Below, one piece after another: positions 15,538-24,280 of a DNA stretch of 34,144 bases. The position numbers and the translations under genes were made by a program. The notes below the pieces were generated by a model. It did not search any database. It saw only the letters and a program-made list of their open reading frames with translations, and was not told where the DNA came from. The stretch is taken from positions 1-34,144 of the forward strand of contig WRIE01000037.1 of NCBI GenBank assembly GCA_009782875.1, in the 5' to 3' direction. This DNA is from Eubacteriaceae bacterium (GTDB lineage: Bacteria; Bacillota; Clostridia; Eubacteriales; Anaerofustaceae). The first letter of the stretch is position 1; each line of letters opens with the position of its first letter.

Positions 15538-16440
15538 TTATTGGTACAGCGACAAAATATTTTCGGCAGTGGCTTGTAATTCATCCACTATATCCAGCGG
15601 CTCTAATACTTTTACCATGTCTTTGAATCCAAGCAGCCAGCTTATCAAGTAATCACGGTTGGAAAAACCCATTTCAAATAGCAGTCCATCACCGGTTTCG
15701 ATAAAGCATTCAAAGCCATATGTTTCTATCAGCCTATATTTGGCTGAGAGGTCGAAAAGCGCGACAACTTTAATGTCACCATCAAACATGATTTGGAAAT
15801 CTTGTTTTTCCTGCGGTATCTCTCGTGGCGTAAAGGTTATATCGAGCGCACCTAAATTCCATAAACGCAGTAGCTTGAACATTCGCCAGTCCTGCCGTTC
15901 TAAACAGAAGCCGAACACATACCACGAAGTCCACTGGAAAATCACAAAGTAAGGCTCGATGACGCGGTGGTTTTCGCCTTTTGCATAGTAATAATCAAAC
16001 TCTATAAGCCGCACTTCGATTACAGCGCGTTTAATAGATTCAATCTTTTCGGTTAGCTGCCCTTTGTAATACGAGGCAAGGTCGATTATTACTGGTTCGC
16101 GAAGGGAAATGACCGCATTTTTATTAGCGTGGAGTTTGTCCAAAGTCCGCTCTATCTGTGTTTGATCTGAAACACTGCCAATGCCTTTCAGCGCGGCGAT
16201 AATCCCGGAGAGTTCGTCAGTGGTCAGAACGCTTTTATCCAGTTTGAACCCTTCTGCTATTGAAATGCCGCCGCCTGTGCCTTGATATGTCGCAATAGGG
16301 ATTCCAGCCATACACAGTGCGTCAATGTCACGCCCAATGGTTCGGCGGTTGACTTCAAACTTCTCAGCCAAGTATGGGGCGGTCACACGGTCATTTTGCA
16401 GTAACACGTTCAATATGCCAATCAATCGGTCAAGTTTCAT
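15538..16440 (-). CDS. HTH/WYL-domain transcriptional regulator (YafY family)
   Basis: 300 residues from ATG 16440 (MKLDRLIGILNVLLQNDRVT). The N-terminal winged helix has the typical APYLAEKFEVNRRTIGRDID recognition helix and the GGG wing (TYQGTGGGISI). A WYL-type ligand-sensing domain follows (EFDYYYAKGENHRVIEPYFV, WYVFGFCLERQDWRMFKLLR), then a WCX-like C-terminal segment. An earlier in-frame ATG at 16470 is rejected because it lies almost on a TATAAT box and lacks a ribosome binding site, whereas GAAGGGGG precedes 16440. The family usually represses its own unit; the DUF3795 gene downstream is a likely target. Confidence 0.85.
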   Translation of the reverse strand: MKLDRLIGILNVLLQNDRVTAPYLAEKFEVNRRTIGRDIDALCMAGIPIATYQGTGGGISIAEGFKLDKSVLTTDELSGIIAALKGIGSVSDQTQIERTLDKLHANKNAVISLREPVIIDLASYYKGQLTEKIESIKRAVIEVRLIEFDYYYAKGENHRVIEPYFVIFQWTSWYVFGFCLERQDWRMFKLLRLWNLGALDITFTPREIPQEKQDFQIMFDGDIKVVALFDLSAKYRLIETYGFECFIETGDGLLFEMGFSNRDYLISWLLGFKDMVKVLEPLDIVDELQATAENILSLYQ

Positions 16441-16481
16441 AGGACGAATACCCCCTTCGGTCCTCGCCATTTGTCTTTTGT

Positions 16482-16515
16482 ATTATACCAAGAACAACAT
16501 GACAACGACATGTCC
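16482..16515 (-). promoter_or_regulatory. Likely promoter and operator region of the WYL regulator
   Basis: TATAAT on the minus strand at 16487-16482 lies about 42 bases before the chosen start; no good -35 is seen. Immediately upstream ACATG occurs twice (16497-16501 and 16508-16512), the second as part of ACATGT, forming ACATGACAACGACATGT, a possible regulator-binding site. Confidence 0.35.
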
Positions 16516-17638
16516 TTTTAGAGGGAAGCTTGTAACCATGCAAGCATGATAATCAGGCTGGTAGAATGCGAGCGCAGTAAGTAAGCGATAATGGAGATGC
16601 TTGCGATGGCTAAACTATATTTTCAGAGGATTTATGGTGTCGATAATTGCTGCTGGCGAAAAAGAAGACATAAGTTTCTGGAAGGTAGGCAGGGGATAGA
16701 ATTTACCGATAATATTCATTAACGAGTATGAATTGAATGACGATTGAATATTAACGCTTTTCCATTTCCTTGCCCTTAGTTTAGGAGTCATAAATACCAT
16801 ACTTTGGAGCATTTATAAGCGTAGGAATGGATTTGCCGTTTCGCGCGCAATTGGCACGGGTCAGAAGGCAATCGCCAGGACTATGCATCTCCGTAATGTT
16901 AGTTGACCAATCACTCCTCGTATTCGACTTTATAGCGCCAATAGGAATGTTAGCAACCAAATATTTCACGCATCGTCTGATGGCTGTAAAAAACACAAAA
17001 GCGCATGCTGCCAAGCTGCAACATAGCCAGCCCTTGAGCCTTGTTTACTTCGAGATGAGCGTAGTAGGCTCTTTGGAGCCACTGTGCAAGCGAAGGCTCT
17101 AAAGAGCCATGAGCAGCTGCAAACAAAAGCAGTGCTTGTGAAAAAAACGTTTGCGTTTTTCGTCTAGGAGCGGTTGCAGCCATTTGACTCATCGATAGTT
17201 TAGGTTTTAACCAGGACGGATTATCTGTTCAAGCCACAAGAATCTAAAAGTGTGCTATTCGCATTTTACGCTTCATGTTGGTTCTTTGTTTGTCTTGCTT
17301 TTTCGATTTGCCTTAGCTTTCACCTCTGCCATGAAGTCCAGATAAACTATAGTAGACTCAAGTTGCTCATGTACAAAGAGAAGAATGGTTCGCAGGATAC
17401 TAAGGCCTTCTTCGATGCAATGGGGAAGCTTTTCAATGTCGAAATTGGTGGGAATGGCAATTTAGCGGCATGTCCAGGTTTTTTCCATGTAATTTATTTC
17501 GAACTTTATCAACCATTATCGAATGCATTGGAAATATGCCAAAATAACTTGCAATATCAGTCATTATCATACATGATCATATTGGGCTTTGTTCAAAGGG
17601 CAAGGGACTATATACTACAGTGTTCAAGAGGTTGTAAA
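16516..17638. other. 1.1 kb without a clear gene; remnants and hairpins
   Basis: Minus-strand frames at about 17014-16781 (TEMHSPGDCLLTRANCARNG, KSIPTLINAPKYGIYDS) and 16812-16615 look protein-like but have no ribosome binding site and no recognised family; they may be two pieces of one lost gene. Two neighbouring hairpins share the stem GGCTC/GAGCC (17067-17080 and 17095-17108). AAAAACG/CGTTTTT (17143-17149, 17154-17160) is a weak hairpin. The frame of the TetR gene stays open upstream from 17252, but that part has no family match. Confidence 0.35.
17589..17616 (+). promoter_or_regulatory. Candidate promoter of the TetR gene
   Basis: TTGTTC (17589-17594), 16 bases, TATACT (17611-17616), 22 bases before the chosen start codon and just upstream of its AGAGG. 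Confidence 0.35.
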
Positions 17639-18253
17639 ATGGTATCAAGAGACCCTGATGCTGTCAAAGAGAAGATATTGTTAGCTACAATATGCCTTAT
17701 CGAAAAGAGTGATGGAGATGTCTCAAATATCAACACTAGAGCAATCGCAAAGAGCGCAAATGTTGGTGTTGGGCTGGTAAATTATCATTTCAAGTCAAAA
17801 GACAACTTGATCGAGTTATGCATTCAACGCATTATATCTGATGCGCTTTCTTCTTCCATGCCATTGTTTCCGAAAACAGATGGGACAGCCATAGAAAACC
17901 TAAAACACAATGCAAAGCTGATATTCGATTTTTTCATTTTGAATCCCGCTCTTTCGAAGATAGCAATTTTTATTGATTTAAGAAGCCCTACGTTGAGCGA
18001 TATTACAATAAAATCCATTGTTTTTGCAACAAATAATACTTCGAGTTTCACTTGCACAAAAGAAGAGCAAATGCTTTTGTTTTTTACTCTCCTATCTACC
18101 ATGCAAGGCTTGTTTTTGAGAAAGGGCTTGTGCAAAGACTTATTCGGCTTTGACTTTCATGAAAAAGACGAGCGAGACAAAGTTTTAGATTTCATAATCG
18201 ATGCTGTATTCGGTTCTGCTTTTAAAGGGAGCGATGTACAGTGTTCTAATTGA
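17639..18253 (+). CDS. TetR/AcrR-family transcriptional regulator
   Basis: 204 residues from ATG 17639, which follows AGAGG at 7 bases; an upstream in-frame start at 17252 would add 129 residues unlike any TetR protein. The N-terminal DNA-binding domain reads DAVKEKILLATICLIEK, then NINTRAIAKSANVGVGLVNY with HFKSKDNLIE, the classic TetR helix-turn-helix and its YxxFxxKxxL ending. The C-terminal all-helical part is a ligand-binding and dimer domain that I cannot assign. No transporter or enzyme sits beside it, so the target is unknown; autoregulation is usual for the family. Confidence 0.85.
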   Translation: MVSRDPDAVKEKILLATICLIEKSDGDVSNINTRAIAKSANVGVGLVNYHFKSKDNLIELCIQRIISDALSSSMPLFPKTDGTAIENLKHNAKLIFDFFILNPALSKIAIFIDLRSPTLSDITIKSIVFATNNTSSFTCTKEEQMLLFFTLLSTMQGLFLRKGLCKDLFGFDFHEKDERDKVLDFIIDAVFGSAFKGSDVQCSN

Positions 18254-18394
18254 TTTGATCCATTCAAAATACAGTATGATAAAATTACATCATTGCTTGC
18301 ATACATAAATAGTGTTTTGTATTCATATCGCATTTTGGACATATCTTAAAGAATATCATTCATGTGTTTAGCACAGATGCAAAGTAAGCATTTC

Positions 18395-18423
18395 TTGGCA
18401 GAAAATTGGCTTTATGCTATAAT
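18395..18423 (+). promoter_or_regulatory. Promoter of the miaB-mutS-mutL-miaA-ynbB operon
   Basis: TTGGCA (18395-18400), a 17-base spacer, TATAAT (18418-18423): 5/6 and 6/6 matches at ideal spacing, giving a leader of about 90 bases before miaB. Confidence 0.7.
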
Positions 18424-18459
18424 TTAATACAGTAATACTAGAGGTTCTTATCCAGCAAG

Positions 18460-18497
18460 GGCAAAGGTAGATAATTTCTTGTCTACCAAGCCTTTTT
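18460..18497 (+). terminator. Terminator-like hairpin in the miaB leader (possible attenuator)
   Basis: GGTAGA (18466-18471) pairs with TCTACC (18482-18487), extended by GGC (18460-18462) with GCC (18490-18492), followed by five T (18493-18497). It lies between the promoter and miaB, so full-length transcripts must read through it. No short leader peptide is obvious. Confidence 0.5.
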
Positions 18498-18521
18498 ATA
18501 ATTTAGGAAATGTGAATGTAA

Positions 18522-19841
18522 ATGGATACATTTTATATACAAACTTTTGGTTGCCAGATGAACGAAAACGATTCCGAGAAGATTGCTGGTATGTTGATGG
18601 AGCTTGGACTATCAGAATCAAACTATACTAGTGCTGATCTTGTCTTGTTTAATACATGCAGTATCAGGGGCAATGCAGATGAGAAGTTTTTTGGGCATCT
18701 CGGTGCAGCAAAAGCTCGAAAAGCTAAAGAGCCGGATATGCTAATTGCAGTATGTGGCTGTTTCGCCCAGCAAGATGGCGCAGCAGAAGAAATAATGTCA
18801 AAATACCCGGTTGATATAATTTTTGGAACCCACAATTTATCGAGCCTCGAGGAATTGTTAACAAAGCGAATAGAGACAGGAAAAACGCAGCGGGAAATCC
18901 TTGAAGACTCAGATATAGAGGAAGGGCTTCCAATTAAAAGAAGTTATGCCCATAAGGCATTTGTCACTATAATGAACGGATGCGATAACTATTGCTCTTA
19001 CTGTATAGTCCCTTTTGCACGCGGGAGGGAGAAGAGCAGGGAGGCTGCAAATATCATAACCGAGATAAAGGATCTAGCAGCTAATGGATGTAAAGAGGTA
19101 ATGTTACTTGGGCAAAATGTCAATTCATATGGCATCAAGTCAAACTTCATTGAACGCTTTTCAGACTTGCTGTTGGATGTGGCTGTGGTTAAGGGCATAG
19201 AACGTATCAGGTTTATGACTTCGCATCCCAAAGACTTTGGAGTTGATATTATTGAGGCTATCAACGCAAGCAATAAAATTTGCAACAGCATTCATCTTCC
19301 TTTGCAATCAGGAAGCTCAAAGATACTCGCTTCTATGAACAGGGTATACAGCAAGGAGTGGTATCTTGATTTAGCAGCCAATATCAGGGAGAGTATAAAA
19401 GGAGTCAGTATAACAACCGATATTATCGTTGGATTTCCTGGAGAAGAAGACTGGGATTTTGAACAAACGATGGAAGTTATGGATAAATGCAAGTTTGAGG
19501 GAGCTTTTACTTTTATTTTTTCACCAAGGAAAGGCACTAAAGCATACAATTTGGATAATGTCGTTCCAGAGCATGTGATAAAAGAACGTTTCAACTATCT
19601 CGTTGCATTTCAAAACAACATTATGGCTCAAGATAGCGAGAGGTATGTCGGAACATCCCAAGAGATACTAGTGGATGGGCCTTCAACCAAAAACATGAAT
19701 ATATTATCTGGTAGAACAATGTCCAACAAACTGGTAAATTTCACTGGACAAGCCCAAGCGGGCGAAACAGTTTTCGTGAAGATCACTGAAGGCAAACCTT
19801 CCCACTTGTTTGGACATATTGAGGAGCGAAAATGGGTCTGA
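18522..19841 (+). CDS. miaB: tRNA-2-methylthio-N6-dimethylallyladenosine synthase MiaB
   Basis: 439 residues, full length. This radical SAM enzyme adds the 2-methylthio group to i6A37 of tRNAs reading UNN codons, after MiaA (encoded in the same operon) has prenylated the base. The UPF0004 domain has the auxiliary cluster Cys C11, C46 and C80; the radical SAM motif is C154-x3-C158-x2-C161 (NGCDNYCSYC); the C-terminal TRAM domain includes GRTMSNKLVNF. ATG 18522 is the only sensible start; AGGA lies 13 bases upstream, so initiation may be weak. Its end overlaps mutS by 10 bases. Confidence 0.95.
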   Translation: MDTFYIQTFGCQMNENDSEKIAGMLMELGLSESNYTSADLVLFNTCSIRGNADEKFFGHLGAAKARKAKEPDMLIAVCGCFAQQDGAAEEIMSKYPVDIIFGTHNLSSLEELLTKRIETGKTQREILEDSDIEEGLPIKRSYAHKAFVTIMNGCDNYCSYCIVPFARGREKSREAANIITEIKDLAANGCKEVMLLGQNVNSYGIKSNFIERFSDLLLDVAVVKGIERIRFMTSHPKDFGVDIIEAINASNKICNSIHLPLQSGSSKILASMNRVYSKEWYLDLAANIRESIKGVSITTDIIVGFPGEEDWDFEQTMEVMDKCKFEGAFTFIFSPRKGTKAYNLDNVVPEHVIKERFNYLVAFQNNIMAQDSERYVGTSQEILVDGPSTKNMNILSGRTMSNKLVNFTGQAQAGETVFVKITEGKPSHLFGHIEERKWV

Positions 19842-22444
19842 CACCAATGATGCGCCAATACTTGGCAATACACGAGGAAGTGCCTGATGCATTGCTCTTT
19901 TTCAGGCTAGGGGATTTTTATGAAATGTTTTTTGACGATGCCATAAAAGCATCAAAGGAGTTGGACATTGTTTTAACTGGCAGAGAGTGCGGGCTGGAGG
20001 AAAAAGCCCCAATGTGTGGGGTGCCATTCCATTCAGTTGATTCATATATCTCCAAGCTGGTTGATAAAGGCTATAAGGTCGCAATTTGCGAGCAAATCCA
20101 AGATCCTAGCCAGGCAAAAGGCATTGTCGACCGCCAAATTACCCGCATTGTAAGCTCAGGGACTATCATTGAAGGCAAATCCCTTTCTCAAGACGCAAAC
20201 AACTATATTGCTTGTATTTATTACAACAAGCTTGAATTTGGCATCTGTTATGCCGACATATCGACTGGCGAGGTTCATTGCCGTTTGATAAGCGCCGATT
20301 CAAAAGCAAACTTTACAAGCTTCATATCAAAACTTATGCCTGCCGAAGCCCTGTGCAATACTGTTTTATATTCCGATCCAGAGCTTAAAAATGCACTTGT
20401 ATCAAATAGCAGGTCTTTTACTCCTTTGTCTACAACGTACTTCGAGACAAAGCGGGCACAAGAGGAGATTGAACAGCAATTAAAAATATTCAGTGTCGAT
20501 GCTAGCGGGATTGGAAACAAAGAGCCATTGATCAAAGCTTGCGGGGCGTTGTTTGCATATTTAAGGGAAACTCAAAAAAATGAGCTTGCCCATATCAACA
20601 AGATTACTTCTCTTGCAGACAATTGCATGGATATGGATTATGCGACAAAGAGGAACCTTGAGTTAACAGAAACTATGAGGTCAGCTTCAAAAAGAGGCAG
20701 TTTGCTCGGGGTTTTAGACTACACATCGAGTGCTGCAGGAGCTAGGACATTGCGCAGAATGCTTAATGAGCCTTTGATTGATATCACCCAAATTTCTAGG
20801 CGCCATGACTCTATCGAGAGTTTTTGCGCAAATCCGATAATAGCTGATGAAGCGCGTAAACAATTATCGGTGATGTGCGATTTGCAGCGTTTTTCCTCGA
20901 AAATCGGCTATGGTTCAATTAATGGCAGAGAGATGATTTCCCTTAGAGACACTCTGCTAATGCTGCCCTCGTTTAAAGAGCTTTTTAGCCCAATATCAGA
21001 AGGGTTGGTTGGCGAGTTGCTGGATGGTCTTGATGAGATGCCGGATGTATCATCTTTGCTTGTTCGAAGCATTTCAGATGACTGTTCGGCGAATGTTAAA
21101 GACGGCTCTTTGATAAAAAGCGGCTTTGACGGAGCAATTGACGAGCTTAAAAAACTTGTGCAAAACTCGAAGGAAATTCTTTTAAGCGTTGAAGCCAAGG
21201 AGCGGCAGGCATCTGGAATAAAGAACATGAAGATTAAATATAACAAAGTCTTTGGCTACTACTTTGAGGTGTCAAATAGCAACTTGGCAAACGTCCAGAG
21301 CCATTTTGTGAGAAGGCAGACCTTGGCAAACGCAGAGCGGTTTTATACAGATGAACTAAAGGATCTTGAATCGAAGCTGCTAGGAGCCCAAGATGCTATT
21401 GTTGCCATAGAGGCAAAAGTTTACCAAGACATCTTGTCAAAACTCACACTTTGTCTTGCGAGGATGCAAGACACATCAATGAGGCTAGGAATTATTGATG
21501 CCCTTCTATCCCTTGCATTTGTAAGCAAGAAACAAAGGTATGTGCGCCCAGCGCTTAACGAAGCTGGAGTGATAAATATACAGGATGGCAGGCACCCTGT
21601 GATTGAGTGCATGCTCGATATAAATGAGTTTATTCCAAATGATACCCATCTGGATGGCAATGCCAATCGGATGCTTGTTATCACCGGACCAAATATGGCT
21701 GGCAAATCTACATATATAAGGCAAGTTGCCCTAATTGCTTTAATGAACCAAATTGGATGTTTTGTTCCTTGCACCAGCGCTGATTTGTGTGTGGTAGACA
21801 AGGTCTTCACAAGGGTAGGAGCTAGTGATGATATCGCAAGTGGACAAAGCACGTTCATGGTAGAAATGAGCGAAGTCGCCAACATCGTCAGGAATGCAAC
21901 AGCAAATAGCTTGATAATATTGGACGAGGTTGGCAGGGGCACTAGCACATTTGACGGTCTTTCTATAGCGCAAGCCGTCTTGGAATATATAGCAAACCAC
22001 GACTACATTGGCGCGAAATGTCTCTTTGCAACCCATTACCATGAATTGTGCGAACTTGAAGGTGTTTTTGAGGGTGTGGTAAACTACTCAATCCGTTTGA
22101 TTCAAACTGATGAGGGCGTTGTGTTTACCCATGAAGTTGTTCGAGGGCCATCAAACCGCAGCTATGGGATTGAAGTTGCAAGGCTGGCAGGGTTGCCGCC
22201 TGTTTTGCTTGATCGCGCCCAAGAGCTGCTTGACTCATTAGAGGCGTCTAAGAGCAACCCCAAAACCAGATCCGCTTCTGGATCAAAAATTGCGATTAAA
22301 GAGAGTGAAAGCGCCTATAATTTGTTTAATTATAAAAAGAACAATGCTATCAACGAGATTGTGACTTTACCTTTAGACGAGCTCAGTCCGATTGAAGTAA
22401 TGAACTTTGTTTTCAAACTTAAAAAGGACTTGGCTGGAATTTAG
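19832..22444 (+). CDS. mutS: DNA mismatch repair protein MutS
   Basis: 870 residues. It recognises mismatches and recruits MutL. The N-terminal mismatch-binding domain has the F-x-E motif (GDFYEMF, F29 and E31). The core and clamp follow, then the C-terminal ATPase: Walker A GPNMAGKST (about 617), STFMVEMSE, Walker B LIILDEVGRGTSTFDG, and FATHYHEL. The C-terminal tail NEIVTLPLDELSPIEVMNFV is the usual MutS ending. GAGGAG precedes ATG 19832. It overlaps miaB by 10 bases and lies 23 bases before mutL, so translation is probably coupled. Confidence 0.97.
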   Translation: MGLTPMMRQYLAIHEEVPDALLFFRLGDFYEMFFDDAIKASKELDIVLTGRECGLEEKAPMCGVPFHSVDSYISKLVDKGYKVAICEQIQDPSQAKGIVDRQITRIVSSGTIIEGKSLSQDANNYIACIYYNKLEFGICYADISTGEVHCRLISADSKANFTSFISKLMPAEALCNTVLYSDPELKNALVSNSRSFTPLSTTYFETKRAQEEIEQQLKIFSVDASGIGNKEPLIKACGALFAYLRETQKNELAHINKITSLADNCMDMDYATKRNLELTETMRSASKRGSLLGVLDYTSSAAGARTLRRMLNEPLIDITQISRRHDSIESFCANPIIADEARKQLSVMCDLQRFSSKIGYGSINGREMISLRDTLLMLPSFKELFSPISEGLVGELLDGLDEMPDVSSLLVRSISDDCSANVKDGSLIKSGFDGAIDELKKLVQNSKEILLSVEAKERQASGIKNMKIKYNKVFGYYFEVSNSNLANVQSHFVRRQTLANAERFYTDELKDLESKLLGAQDAIVAIEAKVYQDILSKLTLCLARMQDTSMRLGIIDALLSLAFVSKKQRYVRPALNEAGVINIQDGRHPVIECMLDINEFIPNDTHLDGNANRMLVITGPNMAGKSTYIRQVALIALMNQIGCFVPCTSADLCVVDKVFTRVGASDDIASGQSTFMVEMSEVANIVRNATANSLIILDEVGRGTSTFDGLSIAQAVLEYIANHDYIGAKCLFATHYHELCELEGVFEGVVNYSIRLIQTDEGVVFTHEVVRGPSNRSYGIEVARLAGLPPVLLDRAQELLDSLEASKSNPKTRSASGSKIAIKESESAYNLFNYKKNNAINEIVTLPLDELSPIEVMNFVFKLKKDLAGI

Positions 22445-22467
22445 AGTGCTGTTTCCAAGGTGGTGGA

Positions 22468-24279
22468 ATGGGAAAAATACAAATACTTGCAAAAGAAATT
22501 GTAGATAGGATTGCTGCAGGCGAAGTTGTGACTAATCCGGCAGCCGCTATTAAAGAGTTGGTTGAGAACTCTATTGACGCAAACGCCTCTAACATAACTA
22601 TCGAGATCGAAAGTGGCGGCAAGACCCTCATTAGAGTGAGTGACGATGGGGAAGGCATTGCAAATGAGGATCTTGAACGCGCCCTTATGCGCAATGCGAC
22701 AAGCAAGGTTTATAACAGCCTCGACGGGGTGTCGACTTTAGGTTTTCGAGGAGAGGCGCTTGCATCAATTTGCATTGTTTCAAAAATGGTGGTGAAAAGC
22801 CGGTCAATTGCAGATAAAACGGGGCTTGAATTGACTGCTGAGTATGGCATAGTTACCGGGCAAAAACCTGTCCCATACGCTATTGGCACTGCTATCGAAG
22901 CAAGGGATTTATTCTCGAATGTTCCAGCTAGGCGAAAACATTTGAAAAAAGACTCCAATGAGACTGCAGCTGTTATTACAGTTGCAGGCATGCTTGCCTT
23001 GTCCCACCCGGAAGTGGCAGTAAAGCTTGTTTGCGATGGAAGGGTCGCGTTTCATACTGACGGGTCATCCGACATAAAAAATGTTGCAGCCATTGTCCTC
23101 GGGAAGCGGTTCCTTGAGGGGGCATTGGATCTTGATTACAATGACGAGCCTCTTGTAATAAAAGGTTTCTTGACTTCGCCGTCTTTTATCGGAAAGCATT
23201 CGGCAAGAGTAGTCATTTTGAATGGCAGATATGTAAGATGCCCTGCTCTAAATAAGGCTGTTGATGACGCTTATCACGATGTGTGCGGGAAGAAGGGCGC
23301 GGCTTTTTTGCTGTATATTGAATTGCCATATAAATACGTGGATGTAAACATCCATCCAGCAAAAACCAGTGTGTTGCTGTTAAATGAGTCTCTTATCACG
23401 TTAATGGCAAAACAAGCTATAAAAAAGGCATTGGCAGATTCTTTTGCCATTAAGGAAGAGTTTTCAATAGTGGGCGTGTATGAAGCCCCTTGGCAAGTCA
23501 CGAACCAAATGTTTGAATCTGTGGCGCATTATGTCGCCCCAAATGCCGCTGTCCAGTTGCCTGAGTCAGTATACAGTTATGATGAAAGCACATTTCTAAG
23601 CCAAGGCATGGAGAAAGAAGCAGAAATTATCGTACCGAAACATTCAAAGAAAGAGCCTGTCCAACTTGCACCAAAAATTGAAATTGACAAGTCTCTCATA
23701 TATGCAATCGCCAACATGAAATTTGTCGGATGTGCATTCGGCGTGTATTCCATGTTTGAGGTTGACAATGATATTTTTATAATCGATAACCACGCTGCCC
23801 ATGAAAGAGTATTGTACGAGGAGTATATGGCAGCTTTAAAATCTGATGCGATTCCAATCCAGAACTTGCTAGTTCCGGTTGCTGTAGATGTCGACCCGTC
23901 AACTGAGCAAGCCATATTAAACAGCTTGTCTTTGCTAGCTGGAATTGGGTTTGAGTTTGACCTTATGGGACCAGGAATCGCTGCTTGTAGAGCGATTCCT
24001 GCATACAATGGCTTTGAAGATCCGAAAAGCCTTGTTGAATCTATTGTGTCCGAGCTTGGCGCAGGACATATCGTTGACACATATGACAGGTGCGAGAGCT
24101 TGATCAGGAGGGCTTGCCACGATGCCATTAGATCAAGCAATGAGATATCTGAGCTTGAGGTAAAGAAATTGGCTGTTGATTTGTCAAACACGCAGATGCC
24201 CTATGTTTGCCCACATGGTAGGCCAATTATATCCCGCATAAGCAAACTACAGTTTATGAAAGCCTTCGAAAGGGTCTAG
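22468..24279 (+). CDS. mutL: DNA mismatch repair protein MutL (endonuclease type)
   Basis: 603 residues. GHKL ATPase domain: IAAGEVV, KELVENSIDA, DDGEGI and GFRGEAL. It then has the nicking endonuclease domain found in bacteria without MutH: DNHAAHERVLYE (D440 to E451, family DQHA-x2-E-x4-E) and CPHGRP (about 581-586). Three usually constant positions differ: Asn for His in the RHATSK motif (RNATSK), Asn for Gln in DQHA, and ACH for ACR (RACHDAIRSS). All are mild or regionally conserved, so activity is likely. GGTGGTGG precedes ATG 22468. It is followed by miaA after 1 base. Confidence 0.95.
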   Translation: MGKIQILAKEIVDRIAAGEVVTNPAAAIKELVENSIDANASNITIEIESGGKTLIRVSDDGEGIANEDLERALMRNATSKVYNSLDGVSTLGFRGEALASICIVSKMVVKSRSIADKTGLELTAEYGIVTGQKPVPYAIGTAIEARDLFSNVPARRKHLKKDSNETAAVITVAGMLALSHPEVAVKLVCDGRVAFHTDGSSDIKNVAAIVLGKRFLEGALDLDYNDEPLVIKGFLTSPSFIGKHSARVVILNGRYVRCPALNKAVDDAYHDVCGKKGAAFLLYIELPYKYVDVNIHPAKTSVLLLNESLITLMAKQAIKKALADSFAIKEEFSIVGVYEAPWQVTNQMFESVAHYVAPNAAVQLPESVYSYDESTFLSQGMEKEAEIIVPKHSKKEPVQLAPKIEIDKSLIYAIANMKFVGCAFGVYSMFEVDNDIFIIDNHAAHERVLYEEYMAALKSDAIPIQNLLVPVAVDVDPSTEQAILNSLSLLAGIGFEFDLMGPGIAACRAIPAYNGFEDPKSLVESIVSELGAGHIVDTYDRCESLIRRACHDAIRSSNEISELEVKKLAVDLSNTQMPYVCPHGRPIISRISKLQFMKAFERV

Positions 24280-24280
24280 C

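Noticed and set aside
17252-17638. N-terminal extension of the TetR regulator
   Set aside because: It has no TetR similarity; ATG 17639 has AGAGG at good spacing and yields a normal TetR length.
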